A stretch of 64,000 nucleotides of DNA from an uncultured Bacteroidia bacterium. GTDB lineage: Bacteria > Bacteroidota > Bacteroidia > Bacteroidales > Prolixibacteraceae. Each line of letters opens with the position of its first letter. Within the stretch, counting starts at the first letter, position 1. Location: contig CAIXCY010000210.1 of the NCBI GenBank assembly GCA_903918045.1, positions 1-64,000 of the forward strand, in the 5' to 3' direction. A program made the translations under genes and the position numbers. This document shows positions 47,310 through 55,904 of the stretch, piece after piece. The notes beneath the pieces were generated by a model, which saw nothing but the letters and a program-made list of their open reading frames with translations, searched no databases and had not been told where the DNA came from.

Positions 47310-48836
47310 TTAATGGCTACCTCTAGCACGCTCAAACTCTTCCAAAAGCCTTTGGGCTACATCAATTTTTGGATTTATAAAAACATAGATGGAAGTTCCA
47401 TATTCTCTTGAATAATAATTAGTTACTGAATCTGCTTTAAACGCTACTTCAAAAAACCGACTAGTCTGATTTAATTCATTATCCTTACTTTCACTACTTT
47501 TAACCCGAATAAAATTACTTATTTTTTGGCCGGGAATATACCAATTGACATAATCTGCATTAAAGGAGAGGGCCTTAATATTTTTATTCCGGGTATAGTA
47601 ATTTATAGCCCCGGCTTCACCGTAATTATCACAGAGCAAAAACGTTTTTTCTTTATTGGGAAGATTAGAACAAATCAAATCAATCTTTTGTGCCAATTCT
47701 TTCCAACCCAGCATATCGGCAAAATCCTGAGGTAATTGATGGTCTTTGCCATCCTCCCACCGAAGCAGACCCAGTGACCGGTAAGAATCGGGGTGATTGA
47801 CAATATACTCAGGAGATTTATTCGGAAATATTATTCCCGACACTGGAATAAAAACTAAAAGTGGGATCAGCAGAACGATAGGCTGAAGGTATCTTTTCCT
47901 CCCATTTTCCAGAATACTGCCTATAAAAACAGCTCCAAGCGCGATATAAACCGGATAGAGTCCAATCGCATAATAGCTCTTCGCTTTTAGAAACGTAAAG
48001 ACAATTAACGTAATGCATAACGTAAAGAAGAAAAAACGATATTTTGCGAAGGGGGAATAAAACATTAGTGCATAAAGTGATGCCAGAATAACAAAGAAGG
48101 AACCTGCAAAAAAAAGGACCTGCTCCTTTAGAAAATTCCATCTGTTAACATTGACCAGTTGGGTCGCGACAAGTTCTTTTAAATGGTGAAAAACAGGAAA
48201 ATTATGGCTGTATTGCCACCACAGGTTGGGCATAATAAGTATCAGACCGAGTAAAACAGCAAAATAAAAATTCTTTAAAGCAAAAATTCTTCGTTGTGGG
48301 GAAAGTAAGAGAGCCGGAACCAAGCCGATCATCAGGAAAAGAATATTGTATTTATTTAAAAAGCCGAATGCAAAAACAGCTGCCCCGGTAAACAACCATT
48401 TCGAATTTTCAGTATTTATAAATTTGATAACGATATAGTATAAAACAGTCCAGCTTAGAACATCAAATGAATTGGGGTGGTATAGGATATTTAATCTTAA
48501 CAAAACAGAAAATAAGACACAGGTAGCCCCTAAAATCAATGCAAAAAGAGTTCCTTTTAATTCTTCAATAATCTTCCATACAGCGACAATTGTTAACACT
48601 CCAAAAAGAGCAGGGAAAAACCGGACCCAAAACAATGTACCCCCTAAAAAAATGATGACTGCAGAGATCCATGAGGTAAAAGGAGGAATAGACATGAATC
48701 CCCAGGCTAAATGATGAGCCTGATCCAGATGCAGGAACTCATCCCGGTGCAATTCATATTCCGGGCCAACTAAAAAAAAATGGACCAGAAACTTTGCAAG
48801 AACAAATAGCGACAAGATTGTTGTTTTCTTCGTCAT
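47310..48836 (-). CDS. ArnT/PMT-like integral membrane glycosyltransferase (GT39/83)
   Basis: A 508-residue polytopic membrane protein of the dolichyl-phosphate-mannose/ArnT superfamily. It uses polyprenyl-phosphate sugars to glycosylate envelope lipids or proteins. Many membrane helices are evident. The first extracytoplasmic loop carries acidic residues next to the membrane (GPEYELHRDEFLHLDQAHHLAWGFMSIPPF), which is the expected catalytic Asp/Glu region. A large soluble C-terminal domain (about residues 345-508) follows. Substrate unknown. It is followed 46 bp downstream (minus direction) by the PlsC-like gene. Confidence 0.82.
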   Translation of the reverse strand: MTKKTTILSLFVLAKFLVHFFLVGPEYELHRDEFLHLDQAHHLAWGFMSIPPFTSWISAVIIFLGGTLFWVRFFPALFGVLTIVAVWKIIEELKGTLFALILGATCVLFSVLLRLNILYHPNSFDVLSWTVLYYIVIKFINTENSKWLFTGAAVFAFGFLNKYNILFLMIGLVPALLLSPQRRIFALKNFYFAVLLGLILIMPNLWWQYSHNFPVFHHLKELVATQLVNVNRWNFLKEQVLFFAGSFFVILASLYALMFYSPFAKYRFFFFTLCITLIVFTFLKAKSYYAIGLYPVYIALGAVFIGSILENGRKRYLQPIVLLIPLLVFIPVSGIIFPNKSPEYIVNHPDSYRSLGLLRWEDGKDHQLPQDFADMLGWKELAQKIDLICSNLPNKEKTFLLCDNYGEAGAINYYTRNKNIKALSFNADYVNWYIPGQKISNFIRVKSSESKDNELNQTSRFFEVAFKADSVTNYYSREYGTSIYVFINPKIDVAQRLLEEFERARGSH

Positions 48837-48870
48837 TTGATGATTTCGGATAAACTAAGTATAAATTGAG

Positions 48871-49533
48871 CTAACGTATTAAACAGGTTTCAATTTGATC
48901 AGCCTGTGCATATTTTTTCAGTAAATTCAACGACAGATCAACAACCTGCGCTGTGTGGTCTTCACCCGAAAACCCAATAATCACCATCAGGAACCGTTTT
49001 GTGATTGCGGTTACTGAGGTCCTTACGGAATCGCTTGTAGGTGAACCGAATGCCGATATGCCATCCCTGAATACGGGTAAAAATTCAATATTTAATTCTC
49101 CTCTGCCGATTGCCTCATAGGGTTCATCTTTAGCGCCAATATCAAAAGAAATGAGACCTTTGATATTTTCTGCATCATATCCGCCAATTGACAAACCGGT
49201 TTTGAGTGAGATCAGGTTAACCAGATCGACAACATTATTAATTCTGTAAAGCGGGTTGCCTTTAACAACCCTTCGCATTAATGCTTCGGAAGAGAGGCGA
49301 TACCTGGAAGGATCCTTTCCGCAGGTCCTGTATGCAATCCGTGATGCCTTAATAGCCGGATGACTCCCGACCTCCGAAAGTTCGGCCGAGTTTGCGACTT
49401 TATTACAAACACGCTCAATTTCTTGCCACAATTGCGTATTATCTTCCAAAATCGCAACATCACATTCAATACAACCCAGTACCAGATCAGGCAATTTATT
49501 TCTAATATCCTCACTGATAATAATTTCCTTCAT
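48871..49533 (-). CDS. B3/B4 tRNA-binding-domain protein (PheRS-beta-like)
   Basis: A 220-residue protein consisting of a B3/B4 domain, the editing-like module found in phenylalanyl-tRNA synthetase beta subunits but here free-standing. Typical features are the segment HPAIKASRIAYRTCGKDPSRYRLSSEALMRRVVKG, with NNVVDLVNLISLKTGLSIGGYD, and the later DSVRTSVTAITKRFLMVIIGF. Free-standing members may hydrolyse mischarged amino acids or bind nucleic acid; this is unproven. It is upstream of the ArnT-like gene and divergent from tatD. Confidence 0.82.
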   Translation of the reverse strand: MKEIIISEDIRNKLPDLVLGCIECDVAILEDNTQLWQEIERVCNKVANSAELSEVGSHPAIKASRIAYRTCGKDPSRYRLSSEALMRRVVKGNPLYRINNVVDLVNLISLKTGLSIGGYDAENIKGLISFDIGAKDEPYEAIGRGELNIEFLPVFRDGISAFGSPTSDSVRTSVTAITKRFLMVIIGFSGEDHTAQVVDLSLNLLKKYAQADQIETCLIR

Positions 49534-49610
49534 TGTATAAATCAGATTATAAAAGCTTGTTACATTTTTAAAAATACTATTACTTTTGAGATAACAGATT
49601 AGAATTCAAA

Positions 49611-50273
49611 TTGAGAATACCCTATATCGATATTCACACACACCATTCCGGGAAATCAGAAGAGATCATTTCACTCAGAAATCTTTTTCTTCAGGAGATT
49701 GATATTGGTGAAGAGATTAGCTTCCCGTTTTCCGCGGCCATTCACCCCTGGCATGCTGATAAATTTGAAACTGCAGAGGTCGGGCAAATGCTTCAAAATC
49801 TGTATTCTCAAAAAAATCTGATGGCAATCGGGGAGACCGGACTGGACAAAATTTCAAGAGTAGAAAATGAGCTTCAGAAAAAGGTTTTCAAGCTTCAGAT
49901 TGATTTTGCGGAAGCATATCATAAGCCAATAATTATTCACGCGGTCAAATCATGGAACCTGCTAATCCCTATCCTCAAAAAAATTAAGGTTCCAGTAATT
50001 CTTCACGGCTATTCCGAAGGTTTACCACTGACAAGGGAATTGATTGATCTAGGTTGTTATTTCTCACTTGGAAAATCGATTTTAAATCCGTCCGCCAGAT
50101 TTCAGGAAGCCATTCAAATAATACCAGCTTCCAGCCTGTTTCTGGAGACCGATGAATCCCTGATACCTATCGGGGAGATCTATCAGAAAATGGCCGAACT
50201 GCTAAATCTGTCGCTCGATCTGTTAATGAAGTCTATCTACAATAATTTTACAAGTCTGTTTCATTTGTCATAA
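49611..50273 (+). CDS. TatD-family metal-dependent hydrolase
   Basis: A 220-residue TIM-barrel hydrolase of the TatD nuclease family. Metal ligands are all in place: His-x-His in YIDIHTHHSG, Glu in AIGETGLD, His in PIIIHAVKS, His in VILHGYSEG and Asp in SLFLETDESL. It starts with TTG at 49611; there is no in-frame ATG near the N-terminus and an in-frame TGA lies upstream at 49587. The protein is shorter than the usual 250-260 residues, lacking part of the central helices. The natural substrate is unknown, with DNA exonuclease the family's known activity. Confidence 0.85.
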   Translation: MRIPYIDIHTHHSGKSEEIISLRNLFLQEIDIGEEISFPFSAAIHPWHADKFETAEVGQMLQNLYSQKNLMAIGETGLDKISRVENELQKKVFKLQIDFAEAYHKPIIIHAVKSWNLLIPILKKIKVPVILHGYSEGLPLTRELIDLGCYFSLGKSILNPSARFQEAIQIIPASSLFLETDESLIPIGEIYQKMAELLNLSLDLLMKSIYNNFTSLFHLS

Positions 50274-50415
50274 TAAACAAAAGAATTTTGAAGTAACCAC
50301 TGCCAAGGGCACTTCTATTGTCATTTGCAACAATTTAGCTATCGGGGTGTTATTTAAAATACAATCTAGTCTTTTAAATAATATTAAATCCTCTGTTAAC
50401 TAAATAAACCAACTT

Positions 50416-52857
50416 ATGGCAGTAAAATTATATTTCAGTAAGCATAAGCTATTGTTTTTAATAATATGCGCTATCACCTTTCCTTTGCCAGGTTTTACAC
50501 AGATACAAGGGACTATTCATGACAAAAACAATCAGCCCCTTTCGTTTGCCAATATTCTACTAATCAATCAGAAAGACTCATCCATAGTTGCCGGAATAAT
50601 GTCCTCGGATGTTGGCACTTTTAGTATAACCAATTTTAATCCTGGCAAATATCTTATCAGAACCAGTATGGTCGGCTATAAATCCACACTTTCGCAACCA
50701 TTTGAGATTAAAAGTTCAAAGGATCATATTCATATTCAACCGATGGTCGCTGAAGAGGATTCAAAGCTTTTGGAAAACATTGATATTGTAGCAAAAAAGC
50801 CAATTTATGAGCAGCAGATCGACAGATTGGTGGTTAATGTTGATAAAAGTATTACCTCAGTAGGAGGCACGGCTCTTGATGTGCTGGAAAAATCACCCGG
50901 AGTTATCGTTAACCGTCAAAACAAAACGGTTTCGCTGGGTGGCAAAGAGGGTATTATTGTGATGATTAACGGGAAAGAAAGCCAGATGCCATTGGCAGCC
51001 GCCATCGAAATGTTGAGCAGTATGAGCGCAGAGAACATTAAAAAAATTGAACTGATCACGACTCCTCCATCTAAATATTCAGCTGAAGGGGATGCGGGAA
51101 TTATAAACATTATTCTCAAAAAAGATGATGATTTTGGAACTAACGGAACCTATGCCCTGGGAGTTGGGATGGGTGTAAATGGAAAAGAGAATGGGAATAT
51201 AACACTTAATCATCATGTGAAAAAAGTGAATTATTTTGGAATGTATTCTTTTTCACACGATAGAAGCTATCAGACAATAGGAAATGACCGGTTCGTCACT
51301 CAAAACGGGTCAACGACTGAAACGAATTCTGAAAGTCTCAGAAACCCATTTACAAATTTTCATAATGCCCGGATTGGGCTCGATTATACGGTGAGTAGCA
51401 AAACAATTATCGGGTTGCTTGGTACTGGATACATGAGGGATTGGGAGATGAATGCGATGAGTAATATTTTTCACAAGCAGGATAATCAGGTGGATAATCT
51501 TATTAATCAAGCAGTTGTAGAATCTAATAAATGGAACAATTATACTGGAAATTTCAACCTGCAACATTTTTTCAAGGAAGATGAAATACTGAATTTTAAC
51601 GCAGATTATCTCCATTACGACGACAACAACCCATCAGGTTATTTAATTAATTACCAGGATAAAAACAACACATTAACCTCCACCGAAGGGATCAGGGTAA
51701 CCAAAAAGACACCTATAAACACGTTTGTTGGGAAATTAGATTACTCCAAAAACTTTGGCCACGACATAAAGCTTGAAACCGGGCTTAAGTATACTAATAC
51801 CGGTTTTGAGAATGATGTAAGCGTTGCCAATCAGGTTGCCGATGTTTGGACTTTCAACAGCGATCTTACCAACAAATACGCATTACACGAGGACATAAGC
51901 GCAGTATATTCATCGCTGAATTTTAAACTAAATCCCAAAACCAGTGTGATTGCAGGGCTACGATATGAATATACCAATACGGTTTTAAACACAATAGCCC
52001 AACATGGAATTATTGACCGCCATTATGGAGAACTTTTCCCTACAATGTTTCTGTCTCATGAGCTGAATAAGAGCAATACCATTCAGTTTTCATACAGCCG
52101 CAGAATAACGCGACCATCTTTCAATGAACTTGCACCCTTTATCTTCTTTCAATCACCGGACACCTATATGGCCGGAAATGAAAAACTTCAGCCATCCAAC
52201 AGTGATATTCTAAAAACCGATTACAGGTATAAAACATTTCTCTTTTCGCTAACCTACACAATTGAAAACAACGCAATCCGCAGATTTCAACCAAGACAGG
52301 ATACCGTTAAAAACATTCTCTACATGCTATCCCGAAATCTGGACAAGGTGACTACAACCTCTTTCATGGTTTCATTTCCGCTGAACATAACCGGCTGGTG
52401 GAATGTGCAAAACAACTTCAATGGAGTTATACAAAATGTGAAAACTTTATATGATGGTCAACAACTGGATTTAACTGTCAAAAATTTCAATGTCAATATA
52501 ATAAACAATTTCAGGATATCGAAAAGAATTCAGGGTGAGATAGCCGGATATTATGAATCACCCTCGCTATGGGGAGTATATACAAGTGGCAGCATAACTT
52601 CAATCTCATTTGGTTTGCAACTGAAATCAAGGAATGAGAATAATACCTTCAGTCTTAATTTAAGTGATGCTTTTCTAACCAGTATCTGGCACTTGTCTGC
52701 AAATATTCCGGAATTGAACATTAAAAGCAGCGCAATACTGAATTTTGAACCCAGGGTCTTGCGATTTACCTATGCCCACACCTTTGGAAACAACAAATTG
52801 AAGAAGGAAAGAAAACGGGAAACGGGATCTGACGAGGAGCGGAAACGTGTTGATTAA
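50416..52857 (+). CDS. Outer-membrane beta-barrel protein with carboxypeptidase-regulatory-like and plug domains
   Basis: An 813-residue outer-membrane protein. A signal peptide (to about residue 30) is followed by a CarboxypepD-regulatory-like/TonB-linked domain (GTIHDKNNQPLSFANILLIN to about residue 115), then a plug segment with LDVLEKSPGVIVNRQNKTVSLGG and SAEGDAGIINIILKK, and a long beta barrel. The barrel resembles the outer membrane beta-barrel family common in Bacteroidota. It lacks an obvious SusD partner or sigma/anti-sigma pair nearby, so a general import or adhesion role is all that can be said. A charged C-terminal tail after the barrel is unusual. Confidence 0.8.
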   Translation: MAVKLYFSKHKLLFLIICAITFPLPGFTQIQGTIHDKNNQPLSFANILLINQKDSSIVAGIMSSDVGTFSITNFNPGKYLIRTSMVGYKSTLSQPFEIKSSKDHIHIQPMVAEEDSKLLENIDIVAKKPIYEQQIDRLVVNVDKSITSVGGTALDVLEKSPGVIVNRQNKTVSLGGKEGIIVMINGKESQMPLAAAIEMLSSMSAENIKKIELITTPPSKYSAEGDAGIINIILKKDDDFGTNGTYALGVGMGVNGKENGNITLNHHVKKVNYFGMYSFSHDRSYQTIGNDRFVTQNGSTTETNSESLRNPFTNFHNARIGLDYTVSSKTIIGLLGTGYMRDWEMNAMSNIFHKQDNQVDNLINQAVVESNKWNNYTGNFNLQHFFKEDEILNFNADYLHYDDNNPSGYLINYQDKNNTLTSTEGIRVTKKTPINTFVGKLDYSKNFGHDIKLETGLKYTNTGFENDVSVANQVADVWTFNSDLTNKYALHEDISAVYSSLNFKLNPKTSVIAGLRYEYTNTVLNTIAQHGIIDRHYGELFPTMFLSHELNKSNTIQFSYSRRITRPSFNELAPFIFFQSPDTYMAGNEKLQPSNSDILKTDYRYKTFLFSLTYTIENNAIRRFQPRQDTVKNILYMLSRNLDKVTTTSFMVSFPLNITGWWNVQNNFNGVIQNVKTLYDGQQLDLTVKNFNVNIINNFRISKRIQGEIAGYYESPSLWGVYTSGSITSISFGLQLKSRNENNTFSLNLSDAFLTSIWHLSANIPELNIKSSAILNFEPRVLRFTYAHTFGNNKLKKERKRETGSDEERKRVD

Positions 52858-52950
52858 AAATACAGCGTCAATTCCAGCATAAACTTTCCAGGTCTATTCA
52901 TATTTTGCTTCTCTGAGAAGGTATTATCCTCAATACTTAATAGGAAATAA

Positions 52951-52984
52951 AAGAGCAGATTAGGTTTAACCCATATCTGCTCTT
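52951..52984. terminator. Terminator between convergent outer-membrane and Nramp-like genes
   Basis: AAGAGCAGAT (52951-52960) pairs perfectly with ATCTGCTCTT (52975-52984), with a 14-nt loop. It lies between the ends of two convergent genes. It is preceded by AAATAA and followed by CTATAT, so it is a modest bidirectional terminator. Confidence 0.65.
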
Positions 52985-53023
52985 CTATATATACTAATTT
53001 CGGTGGAAAGATCGGATTTAGTC

Positions 53024-54271
53024 TTAGCCGAACAAAGGCATTAAAAGCAGTACCAACGAGAGCGCTATCAATACAATTACGGCGCTCCAACCTATAATAT
53101 TATTAGTCAGCTTATTCACGTATTTCCCCATGATCTTTTTGTTATTCACTAACAGGATCATACAAACCAGGACAACCGGTAAAAGCATTCCGTTAATTAT
53201 CTGTGACCAAAGTGATATTAAAATTAATGGAGCCTCAGGAATTAAAATAATAGCAGCTCCAATAATCAGGATACCGGTGTAGAGGATATAAAATTCTTTG
53301 GCTTCACTCCACTTTTTATCAATACCTGCTTCAAAACCAAAGGCCTCACACACATAGAATGCTGTTGCCAAAGGCAAAATGGTAGCGGAGAAAATAGAGG
53401 CAATAAAGAGGCCAAAGGCAAATACCTGTGAAGCGAATGCACCGGCAAGTGGTTTTAGGGCCAATGCCGCATCTTTGGCTTCATTAATTTGGATTCCATT
53501 TTCGTGTAAAGTTGAAGCACAGGCGACCATGATAAAGAATGCTACAACAACTGTAGCCACACAACCTACCACAATGTCGATCAGGGTATAGCGGTATTGT
53601 TTCATTTTCAATCCCTTTTCAATCACGGATGATTGCATATAAAATTGCATCCAGGGGGCGATAGTGGTTCCGATTATTCCAATAACCATTGAAATACTTT
53701 TTGCGTTCAATTCCATCTGCGGATGGATTATGGAGTGGCCGATTTCGCTCCAATGGGGTTTCCCCATTATGGCAGAGACGACATACATGAGCAAGGAGAG
53801 GCTAAATAACAAAAAGATACGCTCCGCAATCTTATAGGTTCCTTTAACTACCAGAAACCAAACCATGAATCCAACTATCGGAACCGAAATATATTTACTT
53901 ACGCCAAAGACCTCCATACTTCCAGCTACGCCGGCGAATTCAGTCGTTGTATTGCCAATATCGGCAATCAATAACCCAATAAAAATAAAGAAGGTCACTT
54001 TGACACCGGCATTCTCGCGGATCAGATCTGCCAGCCCTTTACCTGTAACAATACCCATCCGGGCATTCATCTCCTGTATAACCACTAATACTATAAAGGA
54101 AGGGATTAGAGTCCAGATCAGGCTGTAACCGTAAACTGCGGCTGCTACAGAATAGGTGGTTATACCTCCGGCATCATTATCGACACTCCCTGTGATTATT
54201 CCTGGTCCCAATATTGCCAGAAATAATCCTAGTCTTTGGAAAAATGATTTTTTATTCTTAAATATTGCCAT
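53024..54271 (-). CDS. Nramp-like divalent-metal transporter with altered metal site (NRMT-like)
   Basis: A 415-residue polytopic membrane protein with the Nramp/LeuT-type layout. The first helix reads GPGIITGSVDNDAGGITTYS: the canonical DPGN of TM1 is replaced by DAGG, so the metal-binding Asn is Gly. In the sixth helix the canonical MPH is APW (IAPWMQFYMQS), so the Met that favours Mn/Fe is Ala. Such changes are the type described for Nramp-related magnesium transporters (NRMT). The gene is 4 bp downstream of a soluble PRC/MgtE_N/CBS protein, supporting a role in Mg2+ rather than Mn2+ uptake. This is inference. Confidence 0.85.
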   Translation of the reverse strand: MAIFKNKKSFFQRLGLFLAILGPGIITGSVDNDAGGITTYSVAAAVYGYSLIWTLIPSFIVLVVIQEMNARMGIVTGKGLADLIRENAGVKVTFFIFIGLLIADIGNTTTEFAGVAGSMEVFGVSKYISVPIVGFMVWFLVVKGTYKIAERIFLLFSLSLLMYVVSAIMGKPHWSEIGHSIIHPQMELNAKSISMVIGIIGTTIAPWMQFYMQSSVIEKGLKMKQYRYTLIDIVVGCVATVVVAFFIMVACASTLHENGIQINEAKDAALALKPLAGAFASQVFAFGLFIASIFSATILPLATAFYVCEAFGFEAGIDKKWSEAKEFYILYTGILIIGAAIILIPEAPLILISLWSQIINGMLLPVVLVCMILLVNNKKIMGKYVNKLTNNIIGWSAVIVLIALSLVLLLMPLFG

Positions 54272-54275
54272 TCAA

Positions 54276-55544
54276 CTATTTATTGGTTCTCCGTTTCTTA
54301 ATTAAATCTTCAATTACATCATCGATGACAACCATACCTTTTAGTACATTCTTTTTGTCAACTACGGGTATTGCCAATAAATTATATTTGGAAACAATCT
54401 CTGCGACTTCGTTAATTTTTTGATAATCACGCAGGTGCACCGGTGATGGCTTCATGATTTGTCGGATCTGCATTTCCGGTGGTGTGATAACAACATCTCT
54501 TATAGAAAATGTTGCCAACAGAACTTCATTGTCATCGGTAACAAAGAGGTTATAAAGGGTTTCAAATTCCGGCTTTTTATCCCTGAGTTCGGTAAGCACT
54601 TCCTCCATGGTTAAATGCTGGTTAAATGACATCACTTCCGACGACATAATACTTCCAACGGTATGATCCGGATAAACAAGCAATTCTCTCACTTCCTGAG
54701 AAGTAATCTTTTCCATCTCATTGAGCAGCAGTTCCGCTTTTTCGTCTTCGAGGGCATCAAGGATATCGGCAACCTCATCGGCAGGCATCTTATCCAATAC
54801 GTCAGCAGCCTTCTCTATTGAAAGACTTTCGAGGATATGAACCTGAGTTTCGGTATCGAGTTCCTCCATTACATCAGCAGCTTTCTCTTCGTCAAGAGCC
54901 GAGAACACCTCTGCACTAGCTTTTCTACCGAGGTCCTCAATAATATCGGCTAAGTCAGAGGGGTGAAGGGTTTGGAGTTTTGCGTAGCTTTTTGAGAGTT
55001 TAATATTCAGATTGGAGAAATCGATCGTTTCGACATCTTCCCATAAAATAAATTTGGAGGGAATAGATCCCCCAAACAGCCCAACAAGAAATTTCATTGG
55101 CTTGGCGATACCAATTCTGCGCAATAACCCTTCAATCCCTATATCTACAGCAACAGCATAGGTACCGCTACTAATTGTAACTAACCGGACATCATTTACC
55201 CTGACCAATTTGCGGCCGTTAAGGTCCACGATCTGATTATCGAGAACCGCTTCAACCAGATACATACTATTATCAGATTCATCTTTAGGCAATTCGACTA
55301 ACTTGTCACATATGATTGTTATCCTCCCGTCAACCTTCTCTACGTGAAAATTCTCAAAAGAATAGAAACTGATGTTTTTAGAATATTTAAGTTTAACACC
55401 CTTAACAACCGGATGTCCAGTGGGATAATTGGAGGGATCAGGGTCAACCAATAAATCTTTAACGGTACCGAGGTATATACCATTATGATCCAGTACTTTC
55501 TGCCCGATAATGCGGCTTAAATAAAATGTGGTAATTGATGTCAT
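54276..55544 (-). CDS. Soluble PRC-barrel/MgtE_N/CBS protein, likely metal sensor of the transporter
   Basis: A protein of about 422 residues with no transmembrane segment. Two PRC-barrel-like domains fill residues about 5-185 (for example IIGQKVLDHNGIYLGTVKDL). A MgtE N-terminal superhelix follows with repeated AADVMEELD, AADVLDKMPADEVADILDALE motifs (about 195-300), then a CBS pair (about 305-415) ending VVIDDVIEDLIKK. In MgtE these modules sense Mg2+ and gate the channel, but here the pore is missing. I choose ATG 55544: AAGGAGG lies 5 bp upstream of it, whereas the GTG at 55550 abuts the SD. Confidence 0.85.
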   Translation of the reverse strand: MTSITTFYLSRIIGQKVLDHNGIYLGTVKDLLVDPDPSNYPTGHPVVKGVKLKYSKNISFYSFENFHVEKVDGRITIICDKLVELPKDESDNSMYLVEAVLDNQIVDLNGRKLVRVNDVRLVTISSGTYAVAVDIGIEGLLRRIGIAKPMKFLVGLFGGSIPSKFILWEDVETIDFSNLNIKLSKSYAKLQTLHPSDLADIIEDLGRKASAEVFSALDEEKAADVMEELDTETQVHILESLSIEKAADVLDKMPADEVADILDALEDEKAELLLNEMEKITSQEVRELLVYPDHTVGSIMSSEVMSFNQHLTMEEVLTELRDKKPEFETLYNLFVTDDNEVLLATFSIRDVVITPPEMQIRQIMKPSPVHLRDYQKINEVAEIVSKYNLLAIPVVDKKNVLKGMVVIDDVIEDLIKKRRTNK

Positions 55545-55550
55545 AAGCAC

Positions 55551-55578
55551 CTCCTTGCTTTTGTGATACTACAAGGAG
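55551..55578 (-). promoter_or_regulatory. SD-sequestering hairpin in the leader of the metal-transport operon
   Basis: On the minus strand CTCCTTG (55578-55572) pairs perfectly with CAAGGAG (55557-55551), with a 14-nt loop. CAAGGAG is part of the AAGGAGG Shine-Dalgarno sequence of the gene starting at 55544. An AAGGAGG SD is rare for Bacteroidota, whose mRNAs seldom use one. The layout is that of a translational switch in which the hairpin blocks initiation. Confidence 0.6.
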
Positions 55579-55586
55579 CGCATACA

Positions 55587-55650
55587 ACGAATGGCCATCC
55601 TGTGATATCAGGTTAATAAAAATATATCTGCAGGCCCTTCGTCCATTCGT
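55587..55650 (-). promoter_or_regulatory. Structured 5' leader, candidate riboswitch aptamer
   Basis: ACGAATGG at 55587-55594 pairs with CCATTCGT at 55643-55650, enclosing short complementary segments (CCTG/CAGG near 55599-55612). It lies between the TACTTTTG promoter and the SD-sequestering hairpin, so the whole leader of about 110 nt is structured. I recognise no known riboswitch class (it does not fit M-box or yybP-ykoY as I recall them). Confidence 0.5.
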
Positions 55651-55673
55651 TTAAATGATATTGGTTTGCGTCG

Positions 55674-55681
55674 CAAAAGTA
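55674..55681 (-). promoter_or_regulatory. Promoter -7 element of the metal-transport operon
   Basis: The minus strand reads TACTTTTG, an exact TAnnTTTG. It implies transcription starting near 55667 and a leader of about 120 nt to the ATG at 55544. Farther upstream (55682-55904) there is no gene; the sequence there is low-complexity and CT-rich near 55840-55900. Confidence 0.5.
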
Positions 55682-55904
55682 GGTTAATTGTTTTAAGAAT
55701 AAAACAATCTTTAATTATAATTTTAACTAAATTCTAAATTCAGATTTTACGACTTTATCGAGGTGTCTGTTGCTGAAATAGGTTTACAGAAAAAGTAGAT
55801 TAAAACCGGGAAGAATCTTATTCTTCACCATTTCGCCAGCTCGCCTCTTCTCCCCTTCGCTCTCCTGCAGTCGTGCCCTCGTGCAATCGTAATCCTCTCC
55901 CCTT

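Noticed and set aside
55545-55550. GTG start for the sensor protein
   Set aside because: GTG at 55550 abuts the AAGGAGG Shine-Dalgarno sequence, while the ATG at 55544 has the proper 5-nt spacing.
55587-55681. Leader as an M-box or yybP-ykoY riboswitch
   Set aside because: Neither the long M-box arrangement nor the conserved yybP-ykoY bulge sequences, as I recall them, can be found in the roughly 120-nt leader.
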